A DNA stretch of 64,000 nt, from NCBI RefSeq assembly GCF_005144585.1, contig NZ_SSMQ01000008.1, positions 124,001 through 188,000 of the forward strand, read 5' to 3'. The DNA is from Polyangium fumosum. Lineage in GTDB: Bacteria; Myxococcota_A; Polyangia; Polyangiales; Polyangiaceae. The notes beneath the pieces were generated by a model. That model was not told where the DNA came from. It saw nothing but the letters and a program-made list of their open reading frames with translations, and searched no databases. A program made the position numbers and the translations under genes. This document shows positions 36,805 through 45,614 of this stretch, piece after piece; within the stretch, counting starts at the first letter, position 1; each line of letters starts with the position of its first letter.

Positions 36805-37350
36805 GTGAGCGCGGAAGACAAGAAACGACGCCTGCCGCTCGTGCAGGCGGGCCCGCCGCCGGACGAGCCGGACGCCGAGGATCGGCCGCCGTGGCACTGG
36901 TCCGGGATCGGCGCGGTCGCGACGTTCCTGGTCTGGCTGCCGCTCGCGGCGATCGCGGCGAAGCTCGGCGCGCGGCTCGTCGATCGGGCCGAGCTCGGCG
37001 TCCCCGCGCCGGCGGACGCAAAACTCGCGGTGCCGCTCTCGGCGCAGCTCGCGTTCATCGGCCTGCAGCTCGTGGGGTTTTTGATCGCCACGCTCGCAGG
37101 TGGATTTCTCGTGGGTCGGTTCGGCGGCAAGGCGGGGCCGAAGGAGGGCGCGGTGGGCGGATTCGTCGCGGCCGCCCTCGCGTGGGCGCTCGCGGCGGCG
37201 GCGCCCACGCCGGGCCCCGGCGCCCCGATCTGGGCCGCGCTGCTCGTCGTGCTCGGCGGGCTGGGCGCGCTCTTCGGCTTTCTGGGCGCCCGCCTGGGCG
37301 TCGCGCGCCGTCATCCCGCCGAAAAGCAGGCTCCACAACGTCACGATTGA
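36805..37350 (+). CDS. membrane protein, possibly Gly-zipper type
   Basis: 181 residues from a GTG one base after the exonuclease stop. Four hydrophobic segments follow a charged N-terminus (WSGIGAVATFLVWLPLAAIA, LAFIGLQLVGFLIATLAGGF, GAVGGFVAAALAWALAAAAP, WAALLVVLGGLGALFGFLGA). GRFGGKAGPKEGAVGG is a glycine-rich loop. No known family; likely the last gene of the DsbA-like/exonuclease operon. Confidence 0.7.
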   Translation: MSAEDKKRRLPLVQAGPPPDEPDAEDRPPWHWSGIGAVATFLVWLPLAAIAAKLGARLVDRAELGVPAPADAKLAVPLSAQLAFIGLQLVGFLIATLAGGFLVGRFGGKAGPKEGAVGGFVAAALAWALAAAAPTPGPGAPIWAALLVVLGGLGALFGFLGARLGVARRHPAEKQAPQRHD

Positions 37351-37501
37351 CCCCGCCAAACGCGTTTTTTTCCTCGTCGGCGGAGTGATCGTACGGTCAT
37401 TCTCCATTGTGGACGGAGCGGCGGGAGCGCCTCGTCGTGGCCGTGCTGTAGGCGGCGAAGGGCTTTTCCGACGCCGAAAGTCCGTGGTACCATGTCCCCC
37501 C

Positions 37502-37915
37502 ATGAATGCGAGCGCCACGCGCGCGGCCGAGGTCGCGCATGCGATGTCCCAGTGCATGAACCTCCTCTTCATGTTCGCGGCGCCCCGCGTGTTCGCCTCC
37601 GTCCGATCGGCCAGCCCCGAAGCGCTCGCCTCGGCGACGGAGACGCTCCGCGCGTTCGTGCGCACGGCAGAAGGGATCCGGTCTCGGAACGGCTCGCTCT
37701 CAGGCGACGTCGGCCGCGTGATCGAGGCGGCGACGCTCGTCGAGGAGATCTGCGACGCGCTGCCGGGGGGTGCTCCCATCGAGGAGCAATTGCCGCCCGG
37801 GGTCGTCGAGCCGGCGCGGCGGACGCTCGCCGTGCTCGGGTTCCCCGGTCCGCGTGAAGGCTGGGACGAATTCGAAGGCTTCTTCGTGCCGACGCCGCCG
37901 ATGCCGAAGGCCTGA
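37502..37915 (+). CDS. hypothetical protein
   Basis: 137 residues, largely helical (AAEVAHAMSQCMNLLFMFAA, ASATETLRAFVRTAEGIR), ending in FFVPTPPMPKA. No motif or family recognised. Start chosen from codon usage; an ATG 10 bp upstream is in another frame. It converges on the next gene with 2 bp between stops. Confidence 0.6.
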   Translation: MNASATRAAEVAHAMSQCMNLLFMFAAPRVFASVRSASPEALASATETLRAFVRTAEGIRSRNGSLSGDVGRVIEAATLVEEICDALPGGAPIEEQLPPGVVEPARRTLAVLGFPGPREGWDEFEGFFVPTPPMPKA

Positions 37916-37917
37916 GG

Positions 37918-39135
37918 TCAGCAGCCTCGTTGCGCCTCGGCCTCCCCGCGGGGCCGCAAGATTCCGCTCTTCAAGCAGCCAGCCAGATCGATACGCCCGT
38001 CCTTGCGGAGCGGAATCGGCACGATGCCGGCCCGCACCACGAGCCTGTAGGCCTTCACGTCGGAACGCGGCCAGATGGCCGTGATCCGGGAGATGTCGTC
38101 CGAGAGCTCGATCCACTCCCCGGCGCGCAGCGTGATGTCGGGCAATTCGAGGGGACCTCCGAGGCGTACGGTCCAGCGCGTGGGCAAGAGATCGTCGCCG
38201 GGCCAGCATTGAAACCGGCTACCCACGGGAAAACGACGGCCGGCGGCGCGCCCGTCCTTCGCCAGCGTGAAGCCCATGAGCTCGCCCTCTTCATTGAACG
38301 ACAGCACGTCGCGCCCGTTCACCCAGGTCCCGTCGATCTCCACCTCCGATTCGAAGGCGCCGCGCAAGCTCGACAAACGCCCCGAGGGCGTGAAGACGAG
38401 GCTCGCCCCCGGGCGGATCGTCTTTCCGAGCAGCGGAATCGGCCCGCCGAGCACCACCTCGTGCAGCCGGTCTTCGCGGCGTGGATCGAGGAAGCGGTCT
38501 TCATTGAAATGGAACATCGACCCCGGCGGGACCTCGACCTCGCCGACGTAGACGGGTGAGACGGATCGGACCCGTCGAAGGCGGCCGCGGTCGTCGCGAA
38601 TCGCTCGGACGAGGTCGAACGCGCCCATCTGCGGGCCGAGCCCGAAATTGCGGAGCTCGGGCGGCACGGGCGCGTTCGCCGCGGCCGCGCGCATGGCTTC
38701 GAGCGCGTCCACGAGCCTCGCGTGCAGACGAACGAGGCGCGTCTGGCCGAACCGAGGCCCGAACACGTCAGACTCGTTGTCGAAGCCGGGATCGGCGTAC
38801 AGCTCGCGAATGACGAGCCCCCGGAGCTCCGCCACGTCGAGGTCCTGATGAAGGTCGATGTTCGCGTCGAGCAAGGAATGTCGCCGGTGGACGGGGACGA
38901 GCCAGAAGCGGTAGAGCGTCAAGCGAATGCCGTCCGGCCCGATCCGGATCGAATACCGGCAGCCCACGCACAACGTGACGACGATCCCGAGCCCCCCGAG
39001 GACCCAGGCCGAAGGCAGGGAGAGGAGCACCGCGAGAAGCCCCCCGAACACGAGCGCACCGGCGCCTCCGAAGAGCGCGCCGGTCTCGTCGAATCCCGCG
39101 CAGTGTGTCTCGCCATCGATTGTCCAGACGAACAT
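37918..39135 (-). CDS. hypothetical membrane-anchored protein
   Basis: 405 residues. Residues about 18-60 form two transmembrane helices (GALVFGGLLAVLLSLPSAWV and LGGLGIVVTLCVGC). The rest is beta-rich, with repeated motifs PIPLLGKTIRPGASLVFTPS, LELPDITLRAGEWIEL and PVGSRFQCWPGDDL that look like pentapeptide- or barrel-type sheets. No family was recognised. A strong promoter lies just upstream, giving a leader of only a few bases. Confidence 0.72.
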   Translation of the reverse strand: MFVWTIDGETHCAGFDETGALFGGAGALVFGGLLAVLLSLPSAWVLGGLGIVVTLCVGCRYSIRIGPDGIRLTLYRFWLVPVHRRHSLLDANIDLHQDLDVAELRGLVIRELYADPGFDNESDVFGPRFGQTRLVRLHARLVDALEAMRAAAANAPVPPELRNFGLGPQMGAFDLVRAIRDDRGRLRRVRSVSPVYVGEVEVPPGSMFHFNEDRFLDPRREDRLHEVVLGGPIPLLGKTIRPGASLVFTPSGRLSSLRGAFESEVEIDGTWVNGRDVLSFNEEGELMGFTLAKDGRAAGRRFPVGSRFQCWPGDDLLPTRWTVRLGGPLELPDITLRAGEWIELSDDISRITAIWPRSDVKAYRLVVRAGIVPIPLRKDGRIDLAGCLKSGILRPRGEAEAQRGC

Positions 39136-39148
39136 TGTTCCGAGGCAA

Positions 39149-39177
39149 ACTATAGGCTCTGCGACCACGTTTGACAA
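39149..39177 (-). promoter_or_regulatory. sigma-70-like promoter, nearly leaderless
   Basis: On the minus strand TTGTCA is followed after 17 bp by TATAGT, one mismatch from each consensus box. The ATG is 13 bp beyond the -10 box, so the expected leader is only 6-7 nt. Confidence 0.6.
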
Positions 39178-39334
39178 CCTCGACGTTTGTCCCGGGTCGG
39201 TTTTTTTCAACGGGTGCGTCCCAGGGCAAACTCTGGGTACGTCCGGCCGAACCCGCCCGAAGCGGACGCGCAGCCCCCCGGGGCCGGCCGGGCGGCGCGT
39301 GGCGCGGACGGCGGCGCCGCGATAAGCTCGGGGC

Positions 39335-40045
39335 ATGTTGCCCCCGTGGGAGCACCCCGACTGGTACGACCTGCACGACACCACCTTCACGGCCGGGCCC
39401 GAGCGGGAGCCCGAGCACCACCGCGAGCTCGTGCTTTCGCTCCCGCCGCTCGACGCCGACGACCACCTCGTCGACGTCGGCGCCGGTACGGGCAAGCTGA
39501 CGCGCCTCATCGCCGCGGCGTACCCCGAGCTCGGCCGCATCACGCTGGTCGAGCCGAACATCCAGAAGATCATCCGCGCCGAGCGGTCGCTCGCGGAAGC
39601 CCTGACGCGCTCCTCGACACGCATCAAGTCGATCGCGCAGGGGCTCGGCGAAGGGGGGCTCGCCATCACGCCGCTCGCCACGGTCGTCACGGTGGGCAGC
39701 GTGCTCATGCCCATCATGGAGCTGCGCGGCGGGACACTCCGCGACGGGCTCGCGTGGCTCGATCGTGCGCTCGAAGAGCTCGCGGCCATGCTCGCGCCGA
39801 ACGGGACCTTGTTCCTCGTCGAGACGCTCGGCGCGCCCTGGGCTCACGGCGGGCTCGACGGGCCCGTGCGCAGGCTTCAGCTCCCCGAGCTGGAAGAACG
39901 CCTCGACGTAGCAGGCCTCTCGTCGATCGAGTGCACGTACCGCTTCCGCGACCGCGTCGTGCTCCGCGCCCAGCCGGGCATCGACGAGGGGGACGGCAAT
40001 GCGACGCGGGTCATGATGAACGCCGGGTTGTCCGCGCGCGGCTGA
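39335..40045 (+). CDS. class I SAM-dependent methyltransferase-like protein
   Basis: 236 residues. Motif I VDVGAGTGKLTRLIAAAYP and the acidic ITLVEPNIQ after strand 2 fit the SAM-binding Rossmann fold; LAPNGTLFLVETLG matches motif III. The substrate is not evident. Its start is divergent from the membrane-anchored protein gene, with a 199-bp gap that holds the promoter described on the other strand. Confidence 0.78.
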   Translation: MLPPWEHPDWYDLHDTTFTAGPEREPEHHRELVLSLPPLDADDHLVDVGAGTGKLTRLIAAAYPELGRITLVEPNIQKIIRAERSLAEALTRSSTRIKSIAQGLGEGGLAITPLATVVTVGSVLMPIMELRGGTLRDGLAWLDRALEELAAMLAPNGTLFLVETLGAPWAHGGLDGPVRRLQLPELEERLDVAGLSSIECTYRFRDRVVLRAQPGIDEGDGNATRVMMNAGLSARG

Positions 40046-40374
40046 ATACAGGGGCAAACCTGGCGATCGAGCGTCGTCGGATCGACGCGGCGCTCGGTCC
40101 CTAAGGAGGGCACCAGACCCGCGCCGCGGAGATGCTGGGAATGCCGCGGCCGCGATGGAAAGGAGAAGGGGGGTGCGAAGGGCGTCCGGCCGTCAATGGC
40201 CGTTCGTCGCGGCAATCCAGGCGGCGAGATCCTGTGGGGAGAGGTCGAGAACAGCGTCGCCGACCCAGGCGGCGAGGCGTCCGATCGAGCTCGCGGTGGC
40301 GCGAGGTGACCTGGGTCTCGAGCACGGTCGCGGTGAGCGGTCCCTCGCAGCCGCGCAGGCCGCGCGCCGGAATG
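40046..40374. other. 329-bp intergenic stretch with a possible gene remnant
   Basis: No intact gene. On the minus strand between 40374 and 40193, one frame reads CEGPLTATVLETQVTSRHRE and a second then reads SIGRLAAWVGDAVLDLSPQD to a stop. Together they look like a frameshifted C-terminal fragment, possibly a former extension of the cytochrome. The evidence is weak. Confidence 0.3.
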
Positions 40375-42006
40375 CTACTTGCCGTGCCCCGGTCCGAGCA
40401 CGAGCTCCATCTTCGCCACCGGGTCGAAGTTCTCGACGTGCGGCGGGTGATGGCATTGCGAGACGCACGATTGCGGATCGGGCTTCAGGATGATGAGCCC
40501 CTCCGCATCCGGCTTCCTCGCGTGGAGCGACCCCGGCCCGTGGCACTCCTCGCATTGCACGTCCTTGAGTTTGTCCACGAACGTGACTGTCGAGCCGCCG
40601 GGTTTGTCGTAGCCCGTGACGTGGCAGCTCACGCAGTCGAGGTTGAACTCCTTGAAATCCTTCTGCAGCGTCGCGTACGCCTTCGCGTGCGCCGTGCCGT
40701 CGTAGACCTTGCGCTCCTCGTCGTGGCAAACCGTGCACGCCTCGATGCCGATGAAGGTCGCCTTCCCCGCCGCCGCGGCCACGGGCTTGCGGTCGGCGAA
40801 CGCCGTGCGGTTGTGCTCGTTCACGCGCTTGTAGTAATCGACGAGCTTCGTCGCCATCGTCGGGTCGGCGCCGAGCTTTTCGCGCACCTCGACGAGCTTG
40901 TACCGGAAAAAGCTGCCCTTCGGCGAAGGCATCGGCTCTTCGAGCTTCGCCCGCTCGGCGCGCAGCTTTTCGAGGTCGGATTTGCGCGCGGCGAGATCCT
41001 CGGCCTTCACCTTGCCGCCCTTTTCCCACGATTGAATGCGCGTCTCGAGGTCACGAATGCGGCCCGCGAGCGAGACGAGCTCCTCGGCCCGCTCGATGCC
41101 GCTCGCATCCGCGAACGCGAGGACCTCCGAATCCCGCGCCCGCACGTAAAGATCCACGACGCCCACCGTTTGCAGGTGGTTCGAGGTCTCCACGACGAGC
41201 GTCGAGCCCACGCGCATCGGCGGCTTCGGCGCGTCGTTGTTGTGGTCGGTCTCCTGCGGTTTGCCGAGCACCAGCACCGCGAGTTCGGGAATCGCGTCCG
41301 CGAGCCGCAGCGCCTCGCCGCGCGGGATCGCCGCGAGCCCCACGAGCACGCGCGCGCCCTGCTTTTTCGCCTCCGCGACCCCCGCCTTCATCGCGTCGAC
41401 CGCGGGCTTCGTGCGGATTCCGTCGGGGAGCTTCCCCGCGCGATCCCGCGGCTCGGCCACGCCGATGATCCCCACCTTCACGCCCGACACCTCGCGCACC
41501 ACGACGCCCGTCACGCCGGGCACGCCGTCCACGTTCCCCGCGAGCAGCGCCGATCCCGCGGCCGACACGTACTTCGTGAGCGCCTCGCCGCCCGCCGCCC
41601 AGTCGTTCAAGCCCGGCGCCCACGCCACGAGCCCAAGTTCTTTCGCCGCCGCCGCGAGCGTCTCCGCCTTCCACGACTGCTGCGTCACCTCCTCGGGCCG
41701 GAGCGTCGGCTCGCCGAAGAGCATCGGGCCCGCGCCGAGCACCAGGCTCGCAGGCACGGCGGCCGACTCCGCGCGGAGGAACGCCGCCAGGTGATCGACG
41801 CCTCCGAGCTGATCCTTCGTGCAACCACACGGCTCGATCGCGCCGGCGACCGTGCTCAGGAGGTACAGGCGTACCGTCGGCTGCGCGGCAACCGCGTCCT
41901 CCTCGGCCGTGACGGCGGGAGGCGTCCGGCACCCCTGACACGCGGCCACGGTGGCTCCGAGGACAAGGGACACGATGAGAGCCGTGCTGGGAAGCGCGCG
42001 AGGCAT
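40375..42006 (-). CDS. multiheme c-type cytochrome lipoprotein with metallophosphatase-like domain
   Basis: 543 residues. The signal peptide ends in LGATVAAC. Residues about 45-290 resemble the 5'-nucleotidase/UshA fold seen in such hybrids (STVAGAIEPCGCTKDQLGG, VKVGIIGVAEP), but the usual DxH, GD and GNHE metal motifs are absent. A coiled-coil segment (about 300-350) follows. The C-terminal 150 residues carry four haem sites: CTVCH, CVSCH, CEECH and the wider CVSQCH. Related cytochromes act in periplasmic electron transfer. The partner is unknown. Confidence 0.82.
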   Translation of the reverse strand: MPRALPSTALIVSLVLGATVAACQGCRTPPAVTAEEDAVAAQPTVRLYLLSTVAGAIEPCGCTKDQLGGVDHLAAFLRAESAAVPASLVLGAGPMLFGEPTLRPEEVTQQSWKAETLAAAAKELGLVAWAPGLNDWAAGGEALTKYVSAAGSALLAGNVDGVPGVTGVVVREVSGVKVGIIGVAEPRDRAGKLPDGIRTKPAVDAMKAGVAEAKKQGARVLVGLAAIPRGEALRLADAIPELAVLVLGKPQETDHNNDAPKPPMRVGSTLVVETSNHLQTVGVVDLYVRARDSEVLAFADASGIERAEELVSLAGRIRDLETRIQSWEKGGKVKAEDLAARKSDLEKLRAERAKLEEPMPSPKGSFFRYKLVEVREKLGADPTMATKLVDYYKRVNEHNRTAFADRKPVAAAAGKATFIGIEACTVCHDEERKVYDGTAHAKAYATLQKDFKEFNLDCVSCHVTGYDKPGGSTVTFVDKLKDVQCEECHGPGSLHARKPDAEGLIILKPDPQSCVSQCHHPPHVENFDPVAKMELVLGPGHGK

Positions 42007-42062
42007 CGGACGGCTTGTAGCACAGCGCGCGACGCTTCGTCGCCGGCCGGCCGCCGCGCCCC

Positions 42063-43127
42063 TCAGCCCCGCGAGCGCCGGGACGACTTCGGCAGGGCCG
42101 CGTATTCGTGGCCGAAGACCTTCCGATCGAGCGTGCGGCCCCGAGCATCTCGCATCGAAACGCGCCAGCGGACGTGCACGCGTTCGCCGAGGTCGAGCGT
42201 CGGCCCCCACACGGTGTGGTGGGCGAGCACGCGCGAGGGCAAGCGAATACGTTGGCGGCCCACGTGGACGTCGCCGTCGGGAATCACGACGACGTCGCCC
42301 TCCCCGAGCACCTCGTGGCTCGTATCCTCGAGCGCGTAATGCAGGGTCGTCGGCACGTGGGCGCGCCCTTCGATCGAATAACGCACGGTCGCAGAGAGGC
42401 GCGTCCCCGCCGCGACGCCGAGGATGCTTCCTTTGCCGACGCCCGCGGCGCCCTGGCACCGCGCGAGTGGAAAATCCCCGAATGGACCCATGCGGACGGG
42501 GACGTGGGTCGCATGCCACCGTCGCTGCAAAATCGCCTGCGACTGGTCGAGCGCCCGCATATCCGAAATGTACTGCGCGCCCTGAAACTCCAGATCCCCG
42601 TCGGACGTCTGCAACGCTTCGAGCAGGGCCCCGGTGAAACGCGCGCGTCCTTCCCCCTCGGTCCCGACGCCGATCCGCGTCGCCCGCGCCGCCGCCACCC
42701 GCAGGCCTTTGCGCGCCTGCGCCACCGCCTCGACCCATTTCGGCACGACGTCGTCGTCGGAAACGGCGCCCACCACGAGATCGAGGACGAAAAGCACGGA
42801 CGGCGCGGGCACGCGCTCGAAATGGCGAGCGAGCGCCTCGGCGCCAATCCATCCATCCGCGACGTGAAGCCCCTTGTCCGTGGCCCGGCCCGAGAAATAC
42901 ACCACGAAGAACGGTGTGCTCTCGCGGGACGCCGCGTCGAATGCGCTATTGACGGCCTTTTTCGTGGCGTCCTCGCCCACGAGGCACGTCGCGACGGTGC
43001 CCGTGGGGCCGAGCGCCCCCGTGAACAGGTGAAACACGTCGCGGGCATTGGTCTCTTCGCACCCGAGCTGCGACACGCCGGGCACCCCGAGGCAAACGAC
43101 ACGATGACTGGCGCTGGGCGGAGCCAT
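42063..43127 (-). CDS. degenerate caspase-fold protein (predicted pseudo-caspase)
   Basis: 354 residues. The first 150 follow the caspase/C14 p20 pattern: VVCLGVPGVSQLGCEETNAR, KKAVNSAFDAASRESTPFFV and VYFSGRATDKGLHVADGWIG, then LFVLDLVVGAVSDDD. In active enzymes the second site reads SGHG and the last reads DxCxSG. Here His is replaced by Arg and the Cys by Val, so proteolysis is unlikely. Residues about 210-340 form a beta-rich domain (ATVRYSIEGRAHVPTTLHYA). A sensor or scaffold role is inference. Confidence 0.65.
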   Translation of the reverse strand: MAPPSASHRVVCLGVPGVSQLGCEETNARDVFHLFTGALGPTGTVATCLVGEDATKKAVNSAFDAASRESTPFFVVYFSGRATDKGLHVADGWIGAEALARHFERVPAPSVLFVLDLVVGAVSDDDVVPKWVEAVAQARKGLRVAAARATRIGVGTEGEGRARFTGALLEALQTSDGDLEFQGAQYISDMRALDQSQAILQRRWHATHVPVRMGPFGDFPLARCQGAAGVGKGSILGVAAGTRLSATVRYSIEGRAHVPTTLHYALEDTSHEVLGEGDVVVIPDGDVHVGRQRIRLPSRVLAHHTVWGPTLDLGERVHVRWRVSMRDARGRTLDRKVFGHEYAALPKSSRRSRG

Positions 43128-43324
43128 GACGACTTCCCTGGCGCGCGTGCAGGCCCGAGCAGCACGTCCGGGCGAGGCGCGACCTGGGCCGGATACTGAA
43201 CGAAGTTTCAGTCCATGTCAACAGGCTCGCGATCCAGGTTCGGCACAGGATCCACTGCGGAAAAAGGCCTGTGGTTCCAAGGGGACGAACAGGCGTTTCG
43301 TTGGATGGAATACGTGCGTCGGGG

Positions 43325-43389
43325 CGCCTCGACCGGAGTGAACAGGGTTCGGTTGTTCAGTAGTACAGCGGGAGCCTCCGGTCGAGGCG
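43325..43389. terminator. large 14-bp inverted repeat with nested palindrome
   Basis: CGCCTCGACCGGAG and CTCCGGTCGAGGCG pair perfectly across 37 bases that include TGAACA/TGTTCA. It lies just beyond the stop of the minus-strand secreted protein gene and could end its transcript. No T run. The rest of the 275-bp gap shows nothing recognisable. Confidence 0.5.
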
Positions 43390-43402
43390 GGCGGGCGACG
43401 GA

Positions 43403-43855
43403 TCAGGCCGCTTTTCCGGGCTTCTTGTCGTGGTGACGGCCCTTCTTCTTGTCGTGGCCGCCCTGCTTGAGGCCCTTCGCGAGCTTGCGAACCTCCTGGG
43501 CCTCGTCCTTCGTGACCGTGCCGTCCTGCGCGGCGCGCTTGACGGCGGCGCGGACCTCGGTCGCGCTCGCGTCGAAGGCCTTGCGGCGCGCGGCGCGGTC
43601 GGCCTCGGGGAGGTTCTTCTCCTTCATGTGGCTCTCCATGCGTCCGCGGGCCTTCTCGATGCGCTTCTCCACGTGCTTCGTGAACTGCTCGGCCGGGATC
43701 GGGAAGGCGATGCGTGGCTTCTTGCCGGCCTCGTCCTTGGCCTTGGCGCCGGCCGGGGCGCTGCCCTCACCCGCGAAAGCGACCGTGGGCGCGGCGGCGA
43801 AAGCGAGGCAAAGAGCGACGGCGAGGGGGCGGAAGAACGAGGGGACGTACGTCAT
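43403..43855 (-). CDS. secreted small basic helical protein
   Basis: 150 residues. A signal peptide (FFRPLAVALCLAFAAAPTVA) is cleaved near AFAGEGS. The mature part is Lys/Arg/Glu-rich helix with MESHMKEKNLPEADRAARRK and a His/Lys-rich tail (HDKKKGRHHDKKPGKAA). The overall look is of periplasmic Spy/CpxP-like or metal-binding proteins, but no LTxxQ motif is present. An AAGGAG ribosome site decides the ATG over an earlier in-frame one. Confidence 0.7.
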   Translation of the reverse strand: MTYVPSFFRPLAVALCLAFAAAPTVAFAGEGSAPAGAKAKDEAGKKPRIAFPIPAEQFTKHVEKRIEKARGRMESHMKEKNLPEADRAARRKAFDASATEVRAAVKRAAQDGTVTKDEAQEVRKLAKGLKQGGHDKKKGRHHDKKPGKAA

Positions 43856-44037
43856 GGCTGGCTCCTTGGGACAGCGCCTTGTCTCGGCGCTCGCGAGGAG
43901 GAATTGCACGCGCCGTGCCGAGCCCGTTCGCGCGACGTATCCGCGATTTTCGCGGGAAATCGGCTGCGGAGGAGTCGCCGCGGGGGCGACGTGCGGAGAG
44001 TTCGGTGCGGCGCGGGCTCCGCACCACGCGCGGGACG

Positions 44038-45522
44038 TCAGAACACGGGCGGCGCGAAGGGGAGGATCGTCTTCAGGTCCTTGTCGTTGAAGCGGAGCTG
44101 AAGGCCGATGAAGTAATCACGCCGGTCGGCGTTCAGGATGTCGTCCACGCCGCCAAGGAGCCACAGCTTGCGGATGAACTCGTACGCGAGCGCGACCCTC
44201 CAGCGCGGCGAGACCTGCTCGCCGAAGCCGAAGAGGTCCTGGCGGAGCTCGAATCGATCGTCGAGCAGGTGCAAGTCGAGGCCGATGCCGCCGGTCGACT
44301 CCTTGATGCCAAAGCGGCCCGTGAAGGGGCCGAATCGCTTGGCGAACTGGAACGAGAAGCGGAAGGCGTTCGTCGTGACCGTGCGGACCTCGCGGTAATG
44401 CGGCGGGTCGTTCGGGTTTGTCGTGTCCACGTCGATCTGCTCGAACGTGGTGAGGCCGCGCGGGTCGTTGACGAGCTCGATGAGGTAATACTTGTCCTCG
44501 GACGGCTGGAGGCGCAGCTCGACGTAGCTCTTGATGGTGTTCGCGAGGAAGTTGTAATCGGTCCGCAGGCCGACAATGGTCTGCAACCGGCCCATGCCGC
44601 CGACAAGGTCGCCGACGTCGCCGACGGCGCTCTCGACCTCGTTGATGAGCGTCTCGTCCTTCGAGAGCTTGCCGAGCGTGCCCTCGCCCCGATCGATCCG
44701 CGCCGCGACGTTGTCCGCATGGGCGAGCGCGCTCTCGAGCGAGCTCGTCGCCTTGTCGATGCGCGTCGCCGCGTTCCGGAGCTCGCCCCCTTTGCCGTTC
44801 TCGCCGGGCGCGCTCGTCATCTTGCGGATGTCGCCCGTCACCTGCCGCAGGTTGTCGAGGATCGCGTTGATGTTCGGCTGCGAGTTCTGCGTGATCGTGT
44901 TGATGTTGTTGATCGTGTCGCGGACCGCCGTGCGGTTCTCTTTGACGGTCTCGTTCAGCGCCTCGGTCACCTCGGCGAGGTTTTTCAGGATCTTTTCGAG
45001 CTGATCCTTGCCCGTGTCGCTGCCGACGGTGCCCTTCAAGGACTCGGTCACCGTTTTGACGTCCTTCAGGATCTCCGAAACCTGCCCCTGCAAGGACTGG
45101 ATCGAGGGCTCTTCGATGTAGTGCGTGATCTGCCCGCGATCCGGGATGCGCGGCGTGCCTTCCGTCCCGGGCGCCAGCACGATGTAGTATTCGCCGATCA
45201 GGCTCGTCGCGCGCTTGCCAATGGCGGCATCGTCGTAAAGCGGGGCCGTCGGGAACATCTTGATGTCGACACGCGCTTTGCCGCCGTCGAGCCAGATGCG
45301 GTCGACCGTGCCGACCTGGATGCCCTGGATCATCACGCGCGAGTGAGGCGCGACGCCGGTCACGTCGGGCAAGTATGCCCAGACGCGATAACCGTTCTCG
45401 GTGCCCGCATCCGGCGAGATGAAGCGATACGCGCCCCACGCCGCAGCCGCGAGCGCGACGGTCATCAAGCCGACCTTGGCGCCTTTATTGACCTCGATGC
45501 CCAAGCAAACCGAGCGTACCAC
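44038..45522 (-). CDS. MCE/MlaD-type lipid transport protein with C-terminal barrel-like domain
   Basis: 494 residues from a GTG start. One transmembrane helix (AKVGLMTVALAAAAWGAYRF) is followed by an MCE domain: GYRVWAYLPDVTGVAPHSRV, IQGIQVGTVDRIWLDGGKA and RATSLIGEYYIVLAPGTEG. Residues about 150-310 are a long helical region (LEKILKNLAEVTEALNETVK). The last 170 residues alternate strands ending in aromatics (YYLIELVNDP, FRFSFQFAKRFG, RVALAYEFIRKLWLLGG), like an outer-membrane barrel. MCE proteins tunnel lipids between membranes. No permease or ATPase gene is adjacent. Confidence 0.85.
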   Translation of the reverse strand: MVRSVCLGIEVNKGAKVGLMTVALAAAAWGAYRFISPDAGTENGYRVWAYLPDVTGVAPHSRVMIQGIQVGTVDRIWLDGGKARVDIKMFPTAPLYDDAAIGKRATSLIGEYYIVLAPGTEGTPRIPDRGQITHYIEEPSIQSLQGQVSEILKDVKTVTESLKGTVGSDTGKDQLEKILKNLAEVTEALNETVKENRTAVRDTINNINTITQNSQPNINAILDNLRQVTGDIRKMTSAPGENGKGGELRNAATRIDKATSSLESALAHADNVAARIDRGEGTLGKLSKDETLINEVESAVGDVGDLVGGMGRLQTIVGLRTDYNFLANTIKSYVELRLQPSEDKYYLIELVNDPRGLTTFEQIDVDTTNPNDPPHYREVRTVTTNAFRFSFQFAKRFGPFTGRFGIKESTGGIGLDLHLLDDRFELRQDLFGFGEQVSPRWRVALAYEFIRKLWLLGGVDDILNADRRDYFIGLQLRFNDKDLKTILPFAPPVF

Positions 45523-45614
45523 GGAAATGCCGAAGAGACGCGCGCGTTTCGCGTGGTCACTGCGACGATCACCAGGGAGCGACAGGCGCGCCGAAATTTG
45601 CTACCACCTGGGGC

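Noticed and set aside
43215-43436. 73-codon plus-strand frame in the gap after the pseudo-caspase
   Set aside because: No ribosome site, composition unlike the neighbours, and it crosses the large inverted repeat.
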